From Promethearchaeia archaeon (GTDB lineage Archaea; Asgardarchaeota; Lokiarchaeia; Sigyniarchaeales; SOKP01): a stretch of DNA of 32,325 nt. The DNA is taken from contig JAHQWL010000059.1 of assembly GCA_029856155.1 (NCBI GenBank), positions 1-32,325 of the forward strand, written 5' to 3'. Below are positions 24,436 through 32,325 of the stretch, piece by piece. Under the pieces are notes generated by a model. That model searched no databases, was not told the DNA's origin, and was given only the letters and a program-made list of their open reading frames with translations. Every line of letters starts with the position of its first letter. Positions within the stretch are counted from its first letter, which is position 1. The translations under genes and the position numbers were made by a program.

Positions 24436-26358
24436 TTACTCAACATTTTTCCAAAAGGGGGCAAATTGTTGACATAAAAATTTAAAATCCTTTGTAATTT
24501 GTTCATCTTTTATATTTAATAGGAAAAATTCACTTAATTTTTCATATACTTCAATTTCCTTTGCTGGATCTCCTACTGTATTTCGGATTTTTTGAATTAA
24601 ATCATTAAGTGGAATGGTAATCTCATGTATTAACCATTCTTCGAAATAAGGTTGATCAGAAAAAGATTGAATATTATAGGTTACCATAATTTGTATCAAT
24701 TCCTCAACGGAGTAGAAATGTTTATCAGGAATTTCTACGTTAAACTTATTCAACTCTTTCTTAATTAGTTCTCTGTTTAGACTGATAATATAATCCGGCC
24801 ACACATCATCAGAATAGTTTATATCTTGAAATACAAATAATTCTAACACTCTTAACGCAATATTTTTACCAATATATCTACTCCGGGGATCAATAAAATT
24901 CTTTGAAGCATCTTCGGGATTAGATCTCATAAAAATTTTATCAATCAACACGTAGAGAATTCTACATATATGATCAACAATAATATTAAATGTAAATGGT
25001 GTATTCTGTGGATCTTCACCAAGAATTTCATTTTCTTTAGTTATATTCTGAGAAAAATTTGAATTTAAACTTTTTAAAAATGTCTTAAAAAAGCCATAAT
25101 TTAATTGGGAAATGTTTTTTTTAAAGATCTTTTGAAAAAAGAGATCGATATTTTTAATATTAGATAAAGCTGACAAGAAATTTATGAATTCTTTAATATT
25201 GTTAATAGAATTTGCTCCAATAACATCCTCTACTTTTTTATTGTATTGATTTAAAGTTGTTTTAAAAACTTCAGGTAAAAATAATAACCCCCCTACTTCT
25301 AAAGCCTCGAGACCACTACCAAAGTAATATTTCATATATAGTAAAAAAAGATTTAGTTGCGATTTTGGAGAGGGGAGATTATTTGCTTGAAAGGTTGAAT
25401 AAAGGGTTGATGTTTTATCAAGATAATCAAAGAATTTGACAATAGCATTTTTCTTTTCTGTAGAATAATCTAGGTTAGCTAGGAATTCTTTCTTAATAAT
25501 ATCCAGTTTAGAAAAAACCGAATCCTCTACTCTGGCTCCTACAAAATTAAAAAAGTCTAATAACGGGGAGAAACTCTGTAATAAATTACATTTTTTATAA
25601 AAATAATACAATAAATCAACTAATTTTTCTTTTGATTGATAATATTCGTTTAAAGCTACCTGGTATAATTTTTCTCTTCCTTCTAATAATTTCTCATAAA
25701 ATTCTTCAGGAATCCCTTTAATTTGTCTTAAAAAATAATATAAAACCATATTATAATAATAATTAAAAATTTCATCCTTACTATCTTTAATAATTATCAT
25801 AAAATTCAAATTCTTATTTGACTCTTCATCTTTAACTACGACGGCATCAAGTAAAATAAAGATTTTTTCCTGAATTGTATTTCTAATAACAATTCCCAAT
25901 AGGCGAACAATAAAATAAAGATAACCCGTATTAAGAGAAAAACCATACAATAAATCTACTTGAAATTCAGCTGAATTTTTAAAAATTATATCCTCTTCAT
26001 TTGGATTTAGAATATAGTTATAATCAAAAAATATTATTTTTTCAGATATTTTTTCTTTACTAAATAACTTTAAGGAATCTCTATCAAAACCAAAAAACGT
26101 GTTTAAAAAGTAACTAAAGAGCTCATGAAAATTTTTATAGAAAAAAGTAGTAAATGTTTTTTTAATTACTCGATTTCTATTTTTTTTTTCAAATTCTTCC
26201 CATTTTAATCGGATATCATTTTTAAATTCTTCAAATTTAGCGTTATTCTTCTCTAAAATTTCAAATAACAAGCGGTTCACAGACTTTATACTAAAATCTT
26301 GCTTATTGACTCTTTCTTGAAGATTTTTAAAAATATATTTTAATTCTTTATAAGCCAC
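24436..26358 (-). CDS. large helical protein of unknown family
   Basis: I do not recognise this 640-residue protein. It is very rich in Phe, Tyr, Lys, Asn and Glu and appears almost entirely helical, with charged helices at the start (residues 1-65) and many Phe-rich amphipathic segments. There is no signal peptide, clear membrane helix, P-loop or metal motif. The most distinctive parts are the mid-region FLLYMKYYFGSGLEALEVGG and, in the C-terminal third, DPRSRYIGKNIALRVLELF. The GTG start is forced by an in-frame stop three codons upstream. It is convergent with the mobB-like gene (15 bp between stops). It is perhaps a lineage-specific scaffold protein, but function cannot be stated. Confidence 0.7.
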   Translation of the reverse strand: MAYKELKYIFKNLQERVNKQDFSIKSVNRLLFEILEKNNAKFEEFKNDIRLKWEEFEKKNRNRVIKKTFTTFFYKNFHELFSYFLNTFFGFDRDSLKLFSKEKISEKIIFFDYNYILNPNEEDIIFKNSAEFQVDLLYGFSLNTGYLYFIVRLLGIVIRNTIQEKIFILLDAVVVKDEESNKNLNFMIIIKDSKDEIFNYYYNMVLYYFLRQIKGIPEEFYEKLLEGREKLYQVALNEYYQSKEKLVDLLYYFYKKCNLLQSFSPLLDFFNFVGARVEDSVFSKLDIIKKEFLANLDYSTEKKNAIVKFFDYLDKTSTLYSTFQANNLPSPKSQLNLFLLYMKYYFGSGLEALEVGGLLFLPEVFKTTLNQYNKKVEDVIGANSINNIKEFINFLSALSNIKNIDLFFQKIFKKNISQLNYGFFKTFLKSLNSNFSQNITKENEILGEDPQNTPFTFNIIVDHICRILYVLIDKIFMRSNPEDASKNFIDPRSRYIGKNIALRVLELFVFQDINYSDDVWPDYIISLNRELIKKELNKFNVEIPDKHFYSVEELIQIMVTYNIQSFSDQPYFEEWLIHEITIPLNDLIQKIRNTVGDPAKEIEVYEKLSEFFLLNIKDEQITKDFKFLCQQFAPFWKNVE

Positions 26359-26531
26359 CTTTGATCAAATATTTAATAAGTCTATTGTTTTTTAGGTTTT
26401 AAACAACCCTAAGAAATTGATACTATATATATTATAAAATAAAATTTTGAAAATAAAAATCTTAGTTAAATAGAGAATAATATGTTTGACTTTATAAAAA
26501 ATCAAAATTAATTTGCTATTTTTGAGGAGTA

Positions 26532-27560
26532 TCAGAAAATTTTGGTTATTTCGTCTGTTTCTGAGTATCTAAGTGGTTCCTTTTTTCCATCTTCTTTTTT
26601 AACCAATAATCCTTTATCTTTAGGGGTAAATTTACCAATGGATTCGGCATATATTTTATTTCTTCTTAATAGATCGATTAATCCAAAAGAATCTTCTTGA
26701 TTCACAGCAATTAATAAGGATCCAGATGATATAGTATTATATGGATTAAGATTAAATATTTCGCTTAATATTTTTGACTCTGGTAAGATTTTTATTTTTC
26801 TTTCTTCAATTTCCACACCTGTATTTGAAGCAATAGTCATTTCAGCTACACCTGTATAAATTCCCCCTTCAGTTGGATCGTGCATGGATTTTATTTCAAA
26901 ATGGTTATTTGCCAAAAGAGCTTCTTTAAAAATACAAATCCCAGGATTGAAAAGATAATCCTGACATCTTTTTATAAATTCATGACCCAACTCATGATTT
27001 AATAGCTCCTTTTCTTTCTCTCGCCCTATAATCGACGTACCTTCTATAAATATGCCTTTTGTTAATATAAGTGCGTCCCCTGGTTTTGCTCCGGAAGTGA
27101 GTACGAGTTGATCCTTGGGAACTTCTCCTATCAAAGACCCAATTACAATTGGCCTCTCAAGCCTGGGAGTAATTTCGGTATGCCCTCCAACAACAGTTAT
27201 ATCCATCGATTTGCATGTATCATGAATATTTTTAAATATCTTATCAATCATAATACTTGTGGTAAGTTTTTCGGGTAATAATATTGTGGATTGAAACCAT
27301 TTAGGCTTAGCTCCAGTGCATACAAGATCATTAACATTCACGATTACTGAATAATATCCAATCTCATCCGTTGCAAATGTTATTGGGTCTGTTTTAGCTA
27401 CTAAATAATTAGGTCCTGGTATATCTATAACTGCTGCATCTTCACCTATTTTAGATCCCATAATTACCCTATTATCATTAATTTCAATATTTGAGAGCAA
27501 CTGAGCTAAAAAATTGTGTTTAAGCTTTCCAAGTTTAAATTTTTCATTATCTCTATTCAT
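26532..27560 (-). CDS. PurM/HypE-like (AIR synthase-related) protein
   Basis: The 342-residue protein has the two-domain AIR synthase fold. The N-terminal ATP-binding half contains GSKIGEDAAVID (about 35-46), VAKTDPITFATDEIGYYSV, VNDLVCTGAKPKWFQ and VVGGHTEITPRL. The C-terminal half contains GDALILTKGIFIEGTSI, MHDPTEGGIYTGVAEM and SSGSLLIAV. It is closest in layout to HypE, which dehydrates S-carbamoyl to thiocyanate during hydrogenase maturation. It ends in ETDEITKIF, however, and lacks the C-terminal Cys that carries the group in true HypE. It is therefore probably one of the archaeal AIRS-like proteins of unknown substrate. Confidence 0.8.
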   Translation of the reverse strand: MNRDNEKFKLGKLKHNFLAQLLSNIEINDNRVIMGSKIGEDAAVIDIPGPNYLVAKTDPITFATDEIGYYSVIVNVNDLVCTGAKPKWFQSTILLPEKLTTSIMIDKIFKNIHDTCKSMDITVVGGHTEITPRLERPIVIGSLIGEVPKDQLVLTSGAKPGDALILTKGIFIEGTSIIGREKEKELLNHELGHEFIKRCQDYLFNPGICIFKEALLANNHFEIKSMHDPTEGGIYTGVAEMTIASNTGVEIEERKIKILPESKILSEIFNLNPYNTISSGSLLIAVNQEDSFGLIDLLRRNKIYAESIGKFTPKDKGLLVKKEDGKKEPLRYSETDEITKIF

Positions 27561-27781
27561 TGTTATAGTCTTTTTAGGATTTCATGATTTATTAAAATTT
27601 TCAGCAAATCTTCTCTTAAATCAATCTTTACAATATTTTAATTGATTGAAAGTAAAATTATCATTTAATTTAGCAGAATTTAAGGATGATACTAAATTCT
27701 ACCTATTATTATCTAAGAGGAAAGTAAAAAGATTTAAAATCCAATTAAAATTTATCCTAAAATTTAAAATTAATCTCTTCC

Positions 27782-28375
27782 TTGAAGATAATAAGATATA
27801 ATAGTTCAAATACAAAAAAAAGTCTGAAAGAAATGGCATTTGGTAAAGCATTTTTATTAAGTTTAGTAGCATTTGTAGGGTTAAATTTTATCTTTTCAAT
27901 TATATCTTTAGCATTAGGTCCCGGAATTGGTGTTTTACTTGATATATTCAATCCTGGTTCACTAAATTATGCTCCTTTAATGCTAGTATTTTATCTATTC
28001 GGTTCAATTGTTAGTACGCCGTCTTTAATTTTTAATTATATAATATTTCAACCATTTTTAGGAAGTTTTGTTTTGGAAATCTTTATAATTTGGCTAGGGT
28101 ATTTAATTACTCTAATTATAGCAGCGATTCTTGCTGGAAAGTTTGGTGAAAGTAAAATTCAATGTTTTGGGGCCTGGGCTTTAACAGCAGTTATAAGTAC
28201 AGTGTCAGTTATAATCGCAAGTGTGATAAGTCCTTTTACTCAAAATGAATTATTGACTAAGTATCTTTTGTCGTCTTTTAATGAGCTTCTTATTTTTGCT
28301 ATTATAAGTTGTTTAATAAATATCCTATTTTACGGGTTCTTCGCTTTACTTCTTTCAAAAATAGAATATTATTAA
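27782..28375 (+). CDS. multi-spanning membrane protein, unknown function
   Basis: The 197-residue protein has about five hydrophobic helices after a basic N-terminal tail. The most conserved-looking pieces are SLALGPGIGVLLDIFNPGSL between helices 1 and 2, and AAILAGKFGESK after helix 3. The TTG at 27782 has no visible ribosome-binding site; an ATG at 27833 (MAFGKAFLL) is an equally reasonable start and would give 180 residues. It faces away from the PurM-like gene and is followed by a terminator-like hairpin. I do not recognise the family. Confidence 0.6.
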   Translation: MKIIRYNSSNTKKSLKEMAFGKAFLLSLVAFVGLNFIFSIISLALGPGIGVLLDIFNPGSLNYAPLMLVFYLFGSIVSTPSLIFNYIIFQPFLGSFVLEIFIIWLGYLITLIIAAILAGKFGESKIQCFGAWALTAVISTVSVIIASVISPFTQNELLTKYLLSSFNELLIFAIISCLINILFYGFFALLLSKIEYY

Positions 28376-28722
28376 ATAAAGATTGAAGTTTTAAGATTTC
28401 AATTTTTTTCATATTATATAAAAAAGACAAGGTGTACATAATTCCTAAATTTCTATTTTTAATTTATTAAAATTTTGTTTCATTTTTATAGTTTAAATCA
28501 AACTGTTAATTAGGAAGGGAAACAAAATTTTCAATCTTACATTGGATTTCGCCTTTAATAATCTCTTTTTATATTAAATTTGAATTTTGTTATCCTTATC
28601 CTCTCTCTTTTATGATAAATTCGGGAGCTTTTGATTTTAATGATTATTTTAATATATCAATGGGTTAATAGTACCCCTACTCTGAAATTAATATAAGTAA
28701 AATAATAGTATTAGTAAAATTT
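28376..28722. other. intergenic region with a terminator, otherwise nothing seen
   Basis: The first 35 bases hold a terminator for the membrane-protein gene. The remaining 300 bases are AT-rich with pyrimidine runs and contain no frame or structure I can support. Confidence 0.45.
28383..28409 (+). terminator. hairpin plus T7
   Basis: TTGAA at 28383-28387 pairs with TTCAA at 28398-28402, followed by a T7 run, eight bases after the stop of the membrane-protein gene. Confidence 0.5.
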
Positions 28723-29064
28723 ATGGTAAACGGAATGAGTTCAGGAAAATTAGAAGGAAACTATCTTAAAAATATTGATAATAGTCTTAGATTTGATGAA
28801 TCTGCTATTTTAACTAATTATAATTTACAAAAAAGTAATTACTCTGAACGCAAATTATACAAAAATAACTTAATAAAAAAGAATGAAAGTATCCTTAAAC
28901 AGATAAATGAGACTATTATAGATAATCATTTTGAAATGATTAAAGAAATACATAATATTTTAAAGAATTCTAAAGATCTTAGGCAAAAACAGAAATTTGC
29001 TTATTGTAATAGTCAAAGATTTTTTATGAAATTATATTTAGAAAGAATTTCTAAAAAAATATAG
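28723..29064 (+). CDS. small hypothetical protein
   Basis: This 113-codon frame starts with ATG and encodes a Lys/Asn-rich, probably helical protein (KKNESILKQINETIIDNHFEMIKEIHNILKN is typical, with coiled-coil character over about residues 50-85). No ribosome-binding site or known motif is visible. It lies between two long intergenic stretches and could be a real small gene or a chance frame in AT-rich DNA. It is convergent with the acyl-CoA synthetase alpha gene. Confidence 0.4.
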   Translation: MVNGMSSGKLEGNYLKNIDNSLRFDESAILTNYNLQKSNYSERKLYKNNLIKKNESILKQINETIIDNHFEMIKEIHNILKNSKDLRQKQKFAYCNSQRFFMKLYLERISKKI

Positions 29065-29095
29065 ATAAAAAACTGATTTATTTATTATTTTATTG

Positions 29096-30532
29096 TCAAT
29101 TTGAGATTTTATGAGATTTTAGAAAATCTATATAGTCACATAAAAATGAGATGCTTTTTGCTGTGTCTCTCAAAGATAAGAAATAGAGAACTCGTTTCTT
29201 ATGTAATAGATTTTTAGCAGTATTAAATCTTTTTGCGAGAGTAATATCATCGGCAATATTTGGTAAACAAAACGCAAAAGGTTTTGAGGTAGATTCAAAA
29301 CGTTTAATCATTCTATTAAAAACGTGCCGATAAATATGGTCAGGCCAAAGTGGTATTATAATTATATCAATGTTTGGATCATTAACCACAATATCTATAC
29401 AATCTACAAAGGTGTTTAAAATAAATCCTGATGCTCCTAAATCAACAGGATTTTTAATATTTACATTGACATTTGGCAGGACTTTAGCAATTTTAGACTG
29501 TGATTCAATAGTTAAATCTGGTATCTTAAGATTTTGAGATGCGAATAAATCAGTCATATTAACAGAAGAACCTCCTCCTGGAGTTATTATTCCCACATTT
29601 CGTCCTTTAGGGCGATATTGTGGATATAATAGTTCAAATGTTTTTATTGCATTCCAAAATTCATCATTATCTTTAACAAGTGTAGTACCTGTTTGTTTAG
29701 CCATTGATTTCCATAATGTATCATTTGACGCTATTGCGCCAGTGTGAGAAAAAGCAGCACGAGATCCATCTTTAGTATATCCCCCCTTCCATAAAATTAC
29801 GGGTTTAATTTTAGTTGCTTTTTTAAGTTCTAAAAATAATTCATACCCTGAAGCAGAACCAGAAGATTCTAAATAAGCAGCAATAAGATTTGTTTGTGAA
29901 TTTTGACGATAATATCTTATAAAATCTATACAATTTAAATCAATTTGATTACCAAAACTAACACCATAACGGAATCTAATATCCCGTTTATATCCAATGT
30001 TAACTAATTGAGTTAGATGACCTCCAGATTGGGACATAAAAGATACACCTCCATATTTTCCTTGAGAAGCAAATGAGAACGCCATTCCATTTTCTGCGTT
30101 TAATGGACCTAAACAATTTGGTCCAATTATCCTTGTATTGGAACCTTTAATAATTTTTAAGAGTTCTACTTCTAATTGTTTTCCTTCAGAATCTCCAGTT
30201 TCAGAAAACCCTGAAGCAAAAATAATCACCCATTTAATTCCTTTTTCAACGCATTCTTTCAGAGCTCCTGAGATAAATTTAGTCTTCAATGAGATGTAAG
30301 CTGTATCGATATGATACGGAACATTCAAAACAGAAGGATAGCATTTCCAACCCATTATTTCACTATATTTTGGATTTATTGGATAAAAAGTCTTGGACCA
30401 AATAGAATCCTTGAATGCTGGTAAATACAACATCGACCCTAATCTAGAGTTTTCTGATGCTCCAATAAATGCAATATGTTTAGGATAAAACAAAGAATTA
30501 AGATCTTCAAAATATTTTTGATCTTTTACCAT
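29096..30532 (-). CDS. acdA: acetate/acyl-CoA synthetase (ADP-forming), alpha subunit
   Basis: This enzyme makes ATP from acyl-CoA, ADP and phosphate, releasing the acid; in archaea it is the main route from acetyl-CoA to acetate with energy gain. The 478-residue subunit has the CoA-binding domain (IAFIGASENSRLGS at 20-33, FYPINPKY). It then has the ligase-CoA domains with the phosphorylated catalytic His, H263, in SRAAFSHTGAIAS, and E222 in AAYLESSGS, which stabilises the phosphohistidine in studied enzymes. The ATP-grasp beta part is not fused and not adjacent, so it must be encoded elsewhere. The gene is divergent from cdhE with a 187 bp spacer, consistent with joint control of acetyl-CoA metabolism. 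An aryl or branched acyl substrate cannot be excluded. Confidence 0.85.
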   Translation of the reverse strand: MVKDQKYFEDLNSLFYPKHIAFIGASENSRLGSMLYLPAFKDSIWSKTFYPINPKYSEIMGWKCYPSVLNVPYHIDTAYISLKTKFISGALKECVEKGIKWVIIFASGFSETGDSEGKQLEVELLKIIKGSNTRIIGPNCLGPLNAENGMAFSFASQGKYGGVSFMSQSGGHLTQLVNIGYKRDIRFRYGVSFGNQIDLNCIDFIRYYRQNSQTNLIAAYLESSGSASGYELFLELKKATKIKPVILWKGGYTKDGSRAAFSHTGAIASNDTLWKSMAKQTGTTLVKDNDEFWNAIKTFELLYPQYRPKGRNVGIITPGGGSSVNMTDLFASQNLKIPDLTIESQSKIAKVLPNVNVNIKNPVDLGASGFILNTFVDCIDIVVNDPNIDIIIIPLWPDHIYRHVFNRMIKRFESTSKPFAFCLPNIADDITLAKRFNTAKNLLHKKRVLYFLSLRDTAKSISFLCDYIDFLKSHKISN

Positions 30533-30719
30533 TAACTTAGTAAATTTAAAAATTTTTTAATAATTTTCTAATATCTTATTTTAGAAATTAAATCAAGATA
30601 AAAGGAGTTAGAGTTATAATTGTTCTAAAAAAACCAAATTTTTAATTCAATTTACAATTAAAATACCCATACTTAGTGAATGTTTACTATACATTAAAAA
30701 AGAATTTGGAGAAAATGAA

Positions 30720-32177
30720 ATGGCTAGAGCAAGTCCGTTAGAGATTTATGCCCTTTTGGATAAATCGAATTGTAAAGATTGCGGATATGAGACGTGTATG
30801 GCTTTTGCAACAGACACATTAGAAAGGAAGGTAAAACCTCAAGATTGTACCCATTTGATGCAAGATCCAAAACAAGCTAAAAATAGAGAGAAGCTTATTA
30901 CACTTTTAACTCCTCCTCAAAAACCTGTCACAATTGGAATAGGAGATAGAGCAGTTATTGTAGGTGGAGAAGAAGTTTTGATGAGGCATCAATTAACATA
31001 TTATAATCAAACAGCTCTCTTTGTTGAAATAGCAGATGATGATATAGAATTGGAAGAATTTGTCAAATACCTTTCAGACCTTAAAATTGAAAGGATTGGA
31101 GATGTTCTAACTCTTGATGGTATTGCCTTAAGAAATGTTTCTGGAGATAAAGATCAATTTAAATTAGCAGCTAAAAAGGTAACCGAACTCTCAAATCTAC
31201 CTATTATGTTGTGTAGTTTTAATACTGAAATATTATTAGCTGCTGCTGAAGAAATCAAGGATAAAAAACCTTTACTCTATGCTGTTACAAAAGATACTTG
31301 GGAGGAAATCGGTAAATTTGCAGTACAAAATAACTTACCCATTGTAATTACTTCTAGTAATTTAGATGAGTTAGTATCTTTGAGTGCTACCCTACAGAAA
31401 TTAGGAGTGAAAGAGATTATATTAGATCCAGGAACTTATTTTGGACCAGGTAATCTTTCTGTAACTTATGATAGGATTATGCAATTAAGGACAGGGGCAA
31501 TAAATAAAGGAGATAAAAATGCTTGTTGGCCAGTTATGGGTGTACCCGCAGCTTATTGGAGCCAAGTAAAGATTGGAAATGATAAAGAATTATGGGAACA
31601 TCAATATCAAGAAGTGATAATGGGTGCTATAATGGAGTCTATAGATGCAAATATGTTAGTATTACACACCGGTCAGAAGAAAGAAGAAATCTGGGCTCTA
31701 TTAGCTTTGATGACATTAAGACAAAGTGTTTTTTCAGATCCTAGAATTTACCCTTCAGTAGATCCTGGTCTTTATAAAATTGGAGAACCTGAAGATATGG
31801 CTCCAATATTTGTCACTAGTAATTATAGAATGACTAAAATCCCAGTTGAACAAGATTTGAAGGGTGCAAATATGAATTGCTGGCTCTTAGTCGTTGATAG
31901 TGAGGGGATCGGAATTGAAAGTGCTGTTGCCGGGGGTCAATTTAATGCGGGCTCAATAGCTGAAGCTGTGAAAGAATTTGGAGCTTTTGACAAAGTTAAA
32001 CATAGAATTCTCATTCTTCCTGGTATGGCTGCTCGTTTAAGTGGAGCCTTAGAAGATGAAGCAGATGCTTATGTAGTTGTAGGACCGAGAGACAGTTCTG
32101 GAATCCTAAAGTATATGAATACTCAATGGAAGCCAGAAGAATTTATGAAAGAATATGAATCTTGGTCAAAAGAATAA
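30720..32177 (+). CDS. cdhE: acetyl-CoA decarbonylase/synthase gamma subunit (corrinoid iron-sulfur protein, large subunit)
   Basis: CdhE carries the [4Fe-4S] cluster that reduces the corrinoid of the small subunit and takes part in methyl transfer between tetrahydropterin and the acetyl-CoA synthase metal centre. The N-terminal cluster ligands are C18, C21, C26 and C43 (NCKDCGYETC...C). The TIM-barrel-like core and the C-terminal corrinoid-binding domain follow, with VVDSEGIGIESAVAGGQFNA and ILPGMAARLSGALED. Length, 485 residues, is normal. GGAG lies 11 nt before the ATG. It marks an archaeal Wood-Ljungdahl pathway, as reported for Lokiarchaea. The other cdh genes are not within the window. 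Confidence 0.93.
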   Translation: MARASPLEIYALLDKSNCKDCGYETCMAFATDTLERKVKPQDCTHLMQDPKQAKNREKLITLLTPPQKPVTIGIGDRAVIVGGEEVLMRHQLTYYNQTALFVEIADDDIELEEFVKYLSDLKIERIGDVLTLDGIALRNVSGDKDQFKLAAKKVTELSNLPIMLCSFNTEILLAAAEEIKDKKPLLYAVTKDTWEEIGKFAVQNNLPIVITSSNLDELVSLSATLQKLGVKEIILDPGTYFGPGNLSVTYDRIMQLRTGAINKGDKNACWPVMGVPAAYWSQVKIGNDKELWEHQYQEVIMGAIMESIDANMLVLHTGQKKEEIWALLALMTLRQSVFSDPRIYPSVDPGLYKIGEPEDMAPIFVTSNYRMTKIPVEQDLKGANMNCWLLVVDSEGIGIESAVAGGQFNAGSIAEAVKEFGAFDKVKHRILILPGMAARLSGALEDEADAYVVVGPRDSSGILKYMNTQWKPEEFMKEYESWSKE

Positions 32178-32325
32178 AGTTTTGTTATAAATAATTACTT
32201 TTTATTTTTTTTTCCATTATACTTTTTTTAAACCGAAAATTTCTTTGGAAATGCTTCATTACTAGACCTAGTTATTGCAAGACACTCAAGTCATCCTAAC
32301 TTTTTGGTTCTCACATAAGCGGATG
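32178..32325. other. end of window, terminator-like tract only
   Basis: A pyrimidine-rich stretch with T7 and T9 runs (about 32201-32214) probably ends the cdhE transcript. The last 100 bases show no gene start. Confidence 0.4.

Noticed and set aside
27757..27951. 64-codon minus-strand frame
   Set aside because: It is antisense to the first helix of the membrane protein at 27782-28375 and shows no features of its own.

Overview
The window looks like part of an Asgard archaeal chromosome, most likely of the Lokiarchaeia. It is very AT-rich and carries archaeal information-processing genes: TFB, Gar1, archaeosine synthase with its radical SAM partner, TrmY, and the archaeal/eukaryotic ribosomal protein S26e. 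It also has roadblock and longin-like small proteins of the kind abundant in Asgard archaea, and the gamma subunit of archaeal acetyl-CoA decarbonylase/synthase. TTG and GTG starts are common. The lineage call comes from gene content only; no marker phylogeny was possible.

Layout. 0.3-2.5 kb: a SAM methyltransferase, then two damaged or partial genes, namely an HExxH-containing ORF split by an apparent one-base frameshift and a stand-alone C-terminal piece of leucyl-tRNA synthetase. 2.5-6.9 kb (minus strand): S-adenosylhomocysteine hydrolase, a hairpin-rich non-coding island, two isoprenylcysteine-methyltransferase-like membrane proteins, a CPBP (CAAX-protease family) membrane protein and a membrane-anchored HTH regulator. 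7.0-8.0 kb: a double-module Lrp/AsnC-type regulator divergent from SAH hydrolase. 8.1-11.3 kb: the overlapping pair arcS-raSEA for archaeosine in tRNA, followed by a tRNA-like relic. 11.7-12.9 kb: a secreted NosD-like beta-helix protein with a membrane anchor. 13.3-16.9 kb: gar1-tfb, then a roadblock-like, a roadblock and a longin-like protein, interrupted by a 0.6 kb region of raised GC that looks like decayed sequence. 17.0-18.6 kb: an ABC-2 ATPase/permease pair. 18.9-21.8 kb: a second double-module Lrp-like regulator, divergent from a trmY, CDP-alcohol phosphatidyltransferase, S26e run. 21.8-26.4 kb: a PIN-TPR protein, a MobB-like GTPase and a 640-residue protein of unknown family. 26.5-29.1 kb: a PurM/HypE-like protein, a multi-spanning membrane protein and a small hypothetical. 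29.1-32.2 kb: the ADP-forming acyl-CoA synthetase alpha subunit, divergent from CdhE.

How genes fit together. SAH hydrolase removes the product of SAM-dependent methylation and lies upstream, on the same strand, of two membrane methyltransferase-like genes and a CAAX-protease-family gene; a lipid- or prenyl-protein-processing cassette is a testable inference. ArcS, RaSEA and TrmY all modify tRNA. CdhE and the acyl-CoA synthetase alpha subunit join the Wood-Ljungdahl branch to acetyl-CoA/acetate energy metabolism. The points most worth a second look are the hairpin island at about 5.2-5.47 kb, the ICMT/CPBP cassette, the LeuRS fragment, the frameshifted HEFGH gene, the S26e gene without a standard start codon, and the tRNA relic at 11.4 kb.
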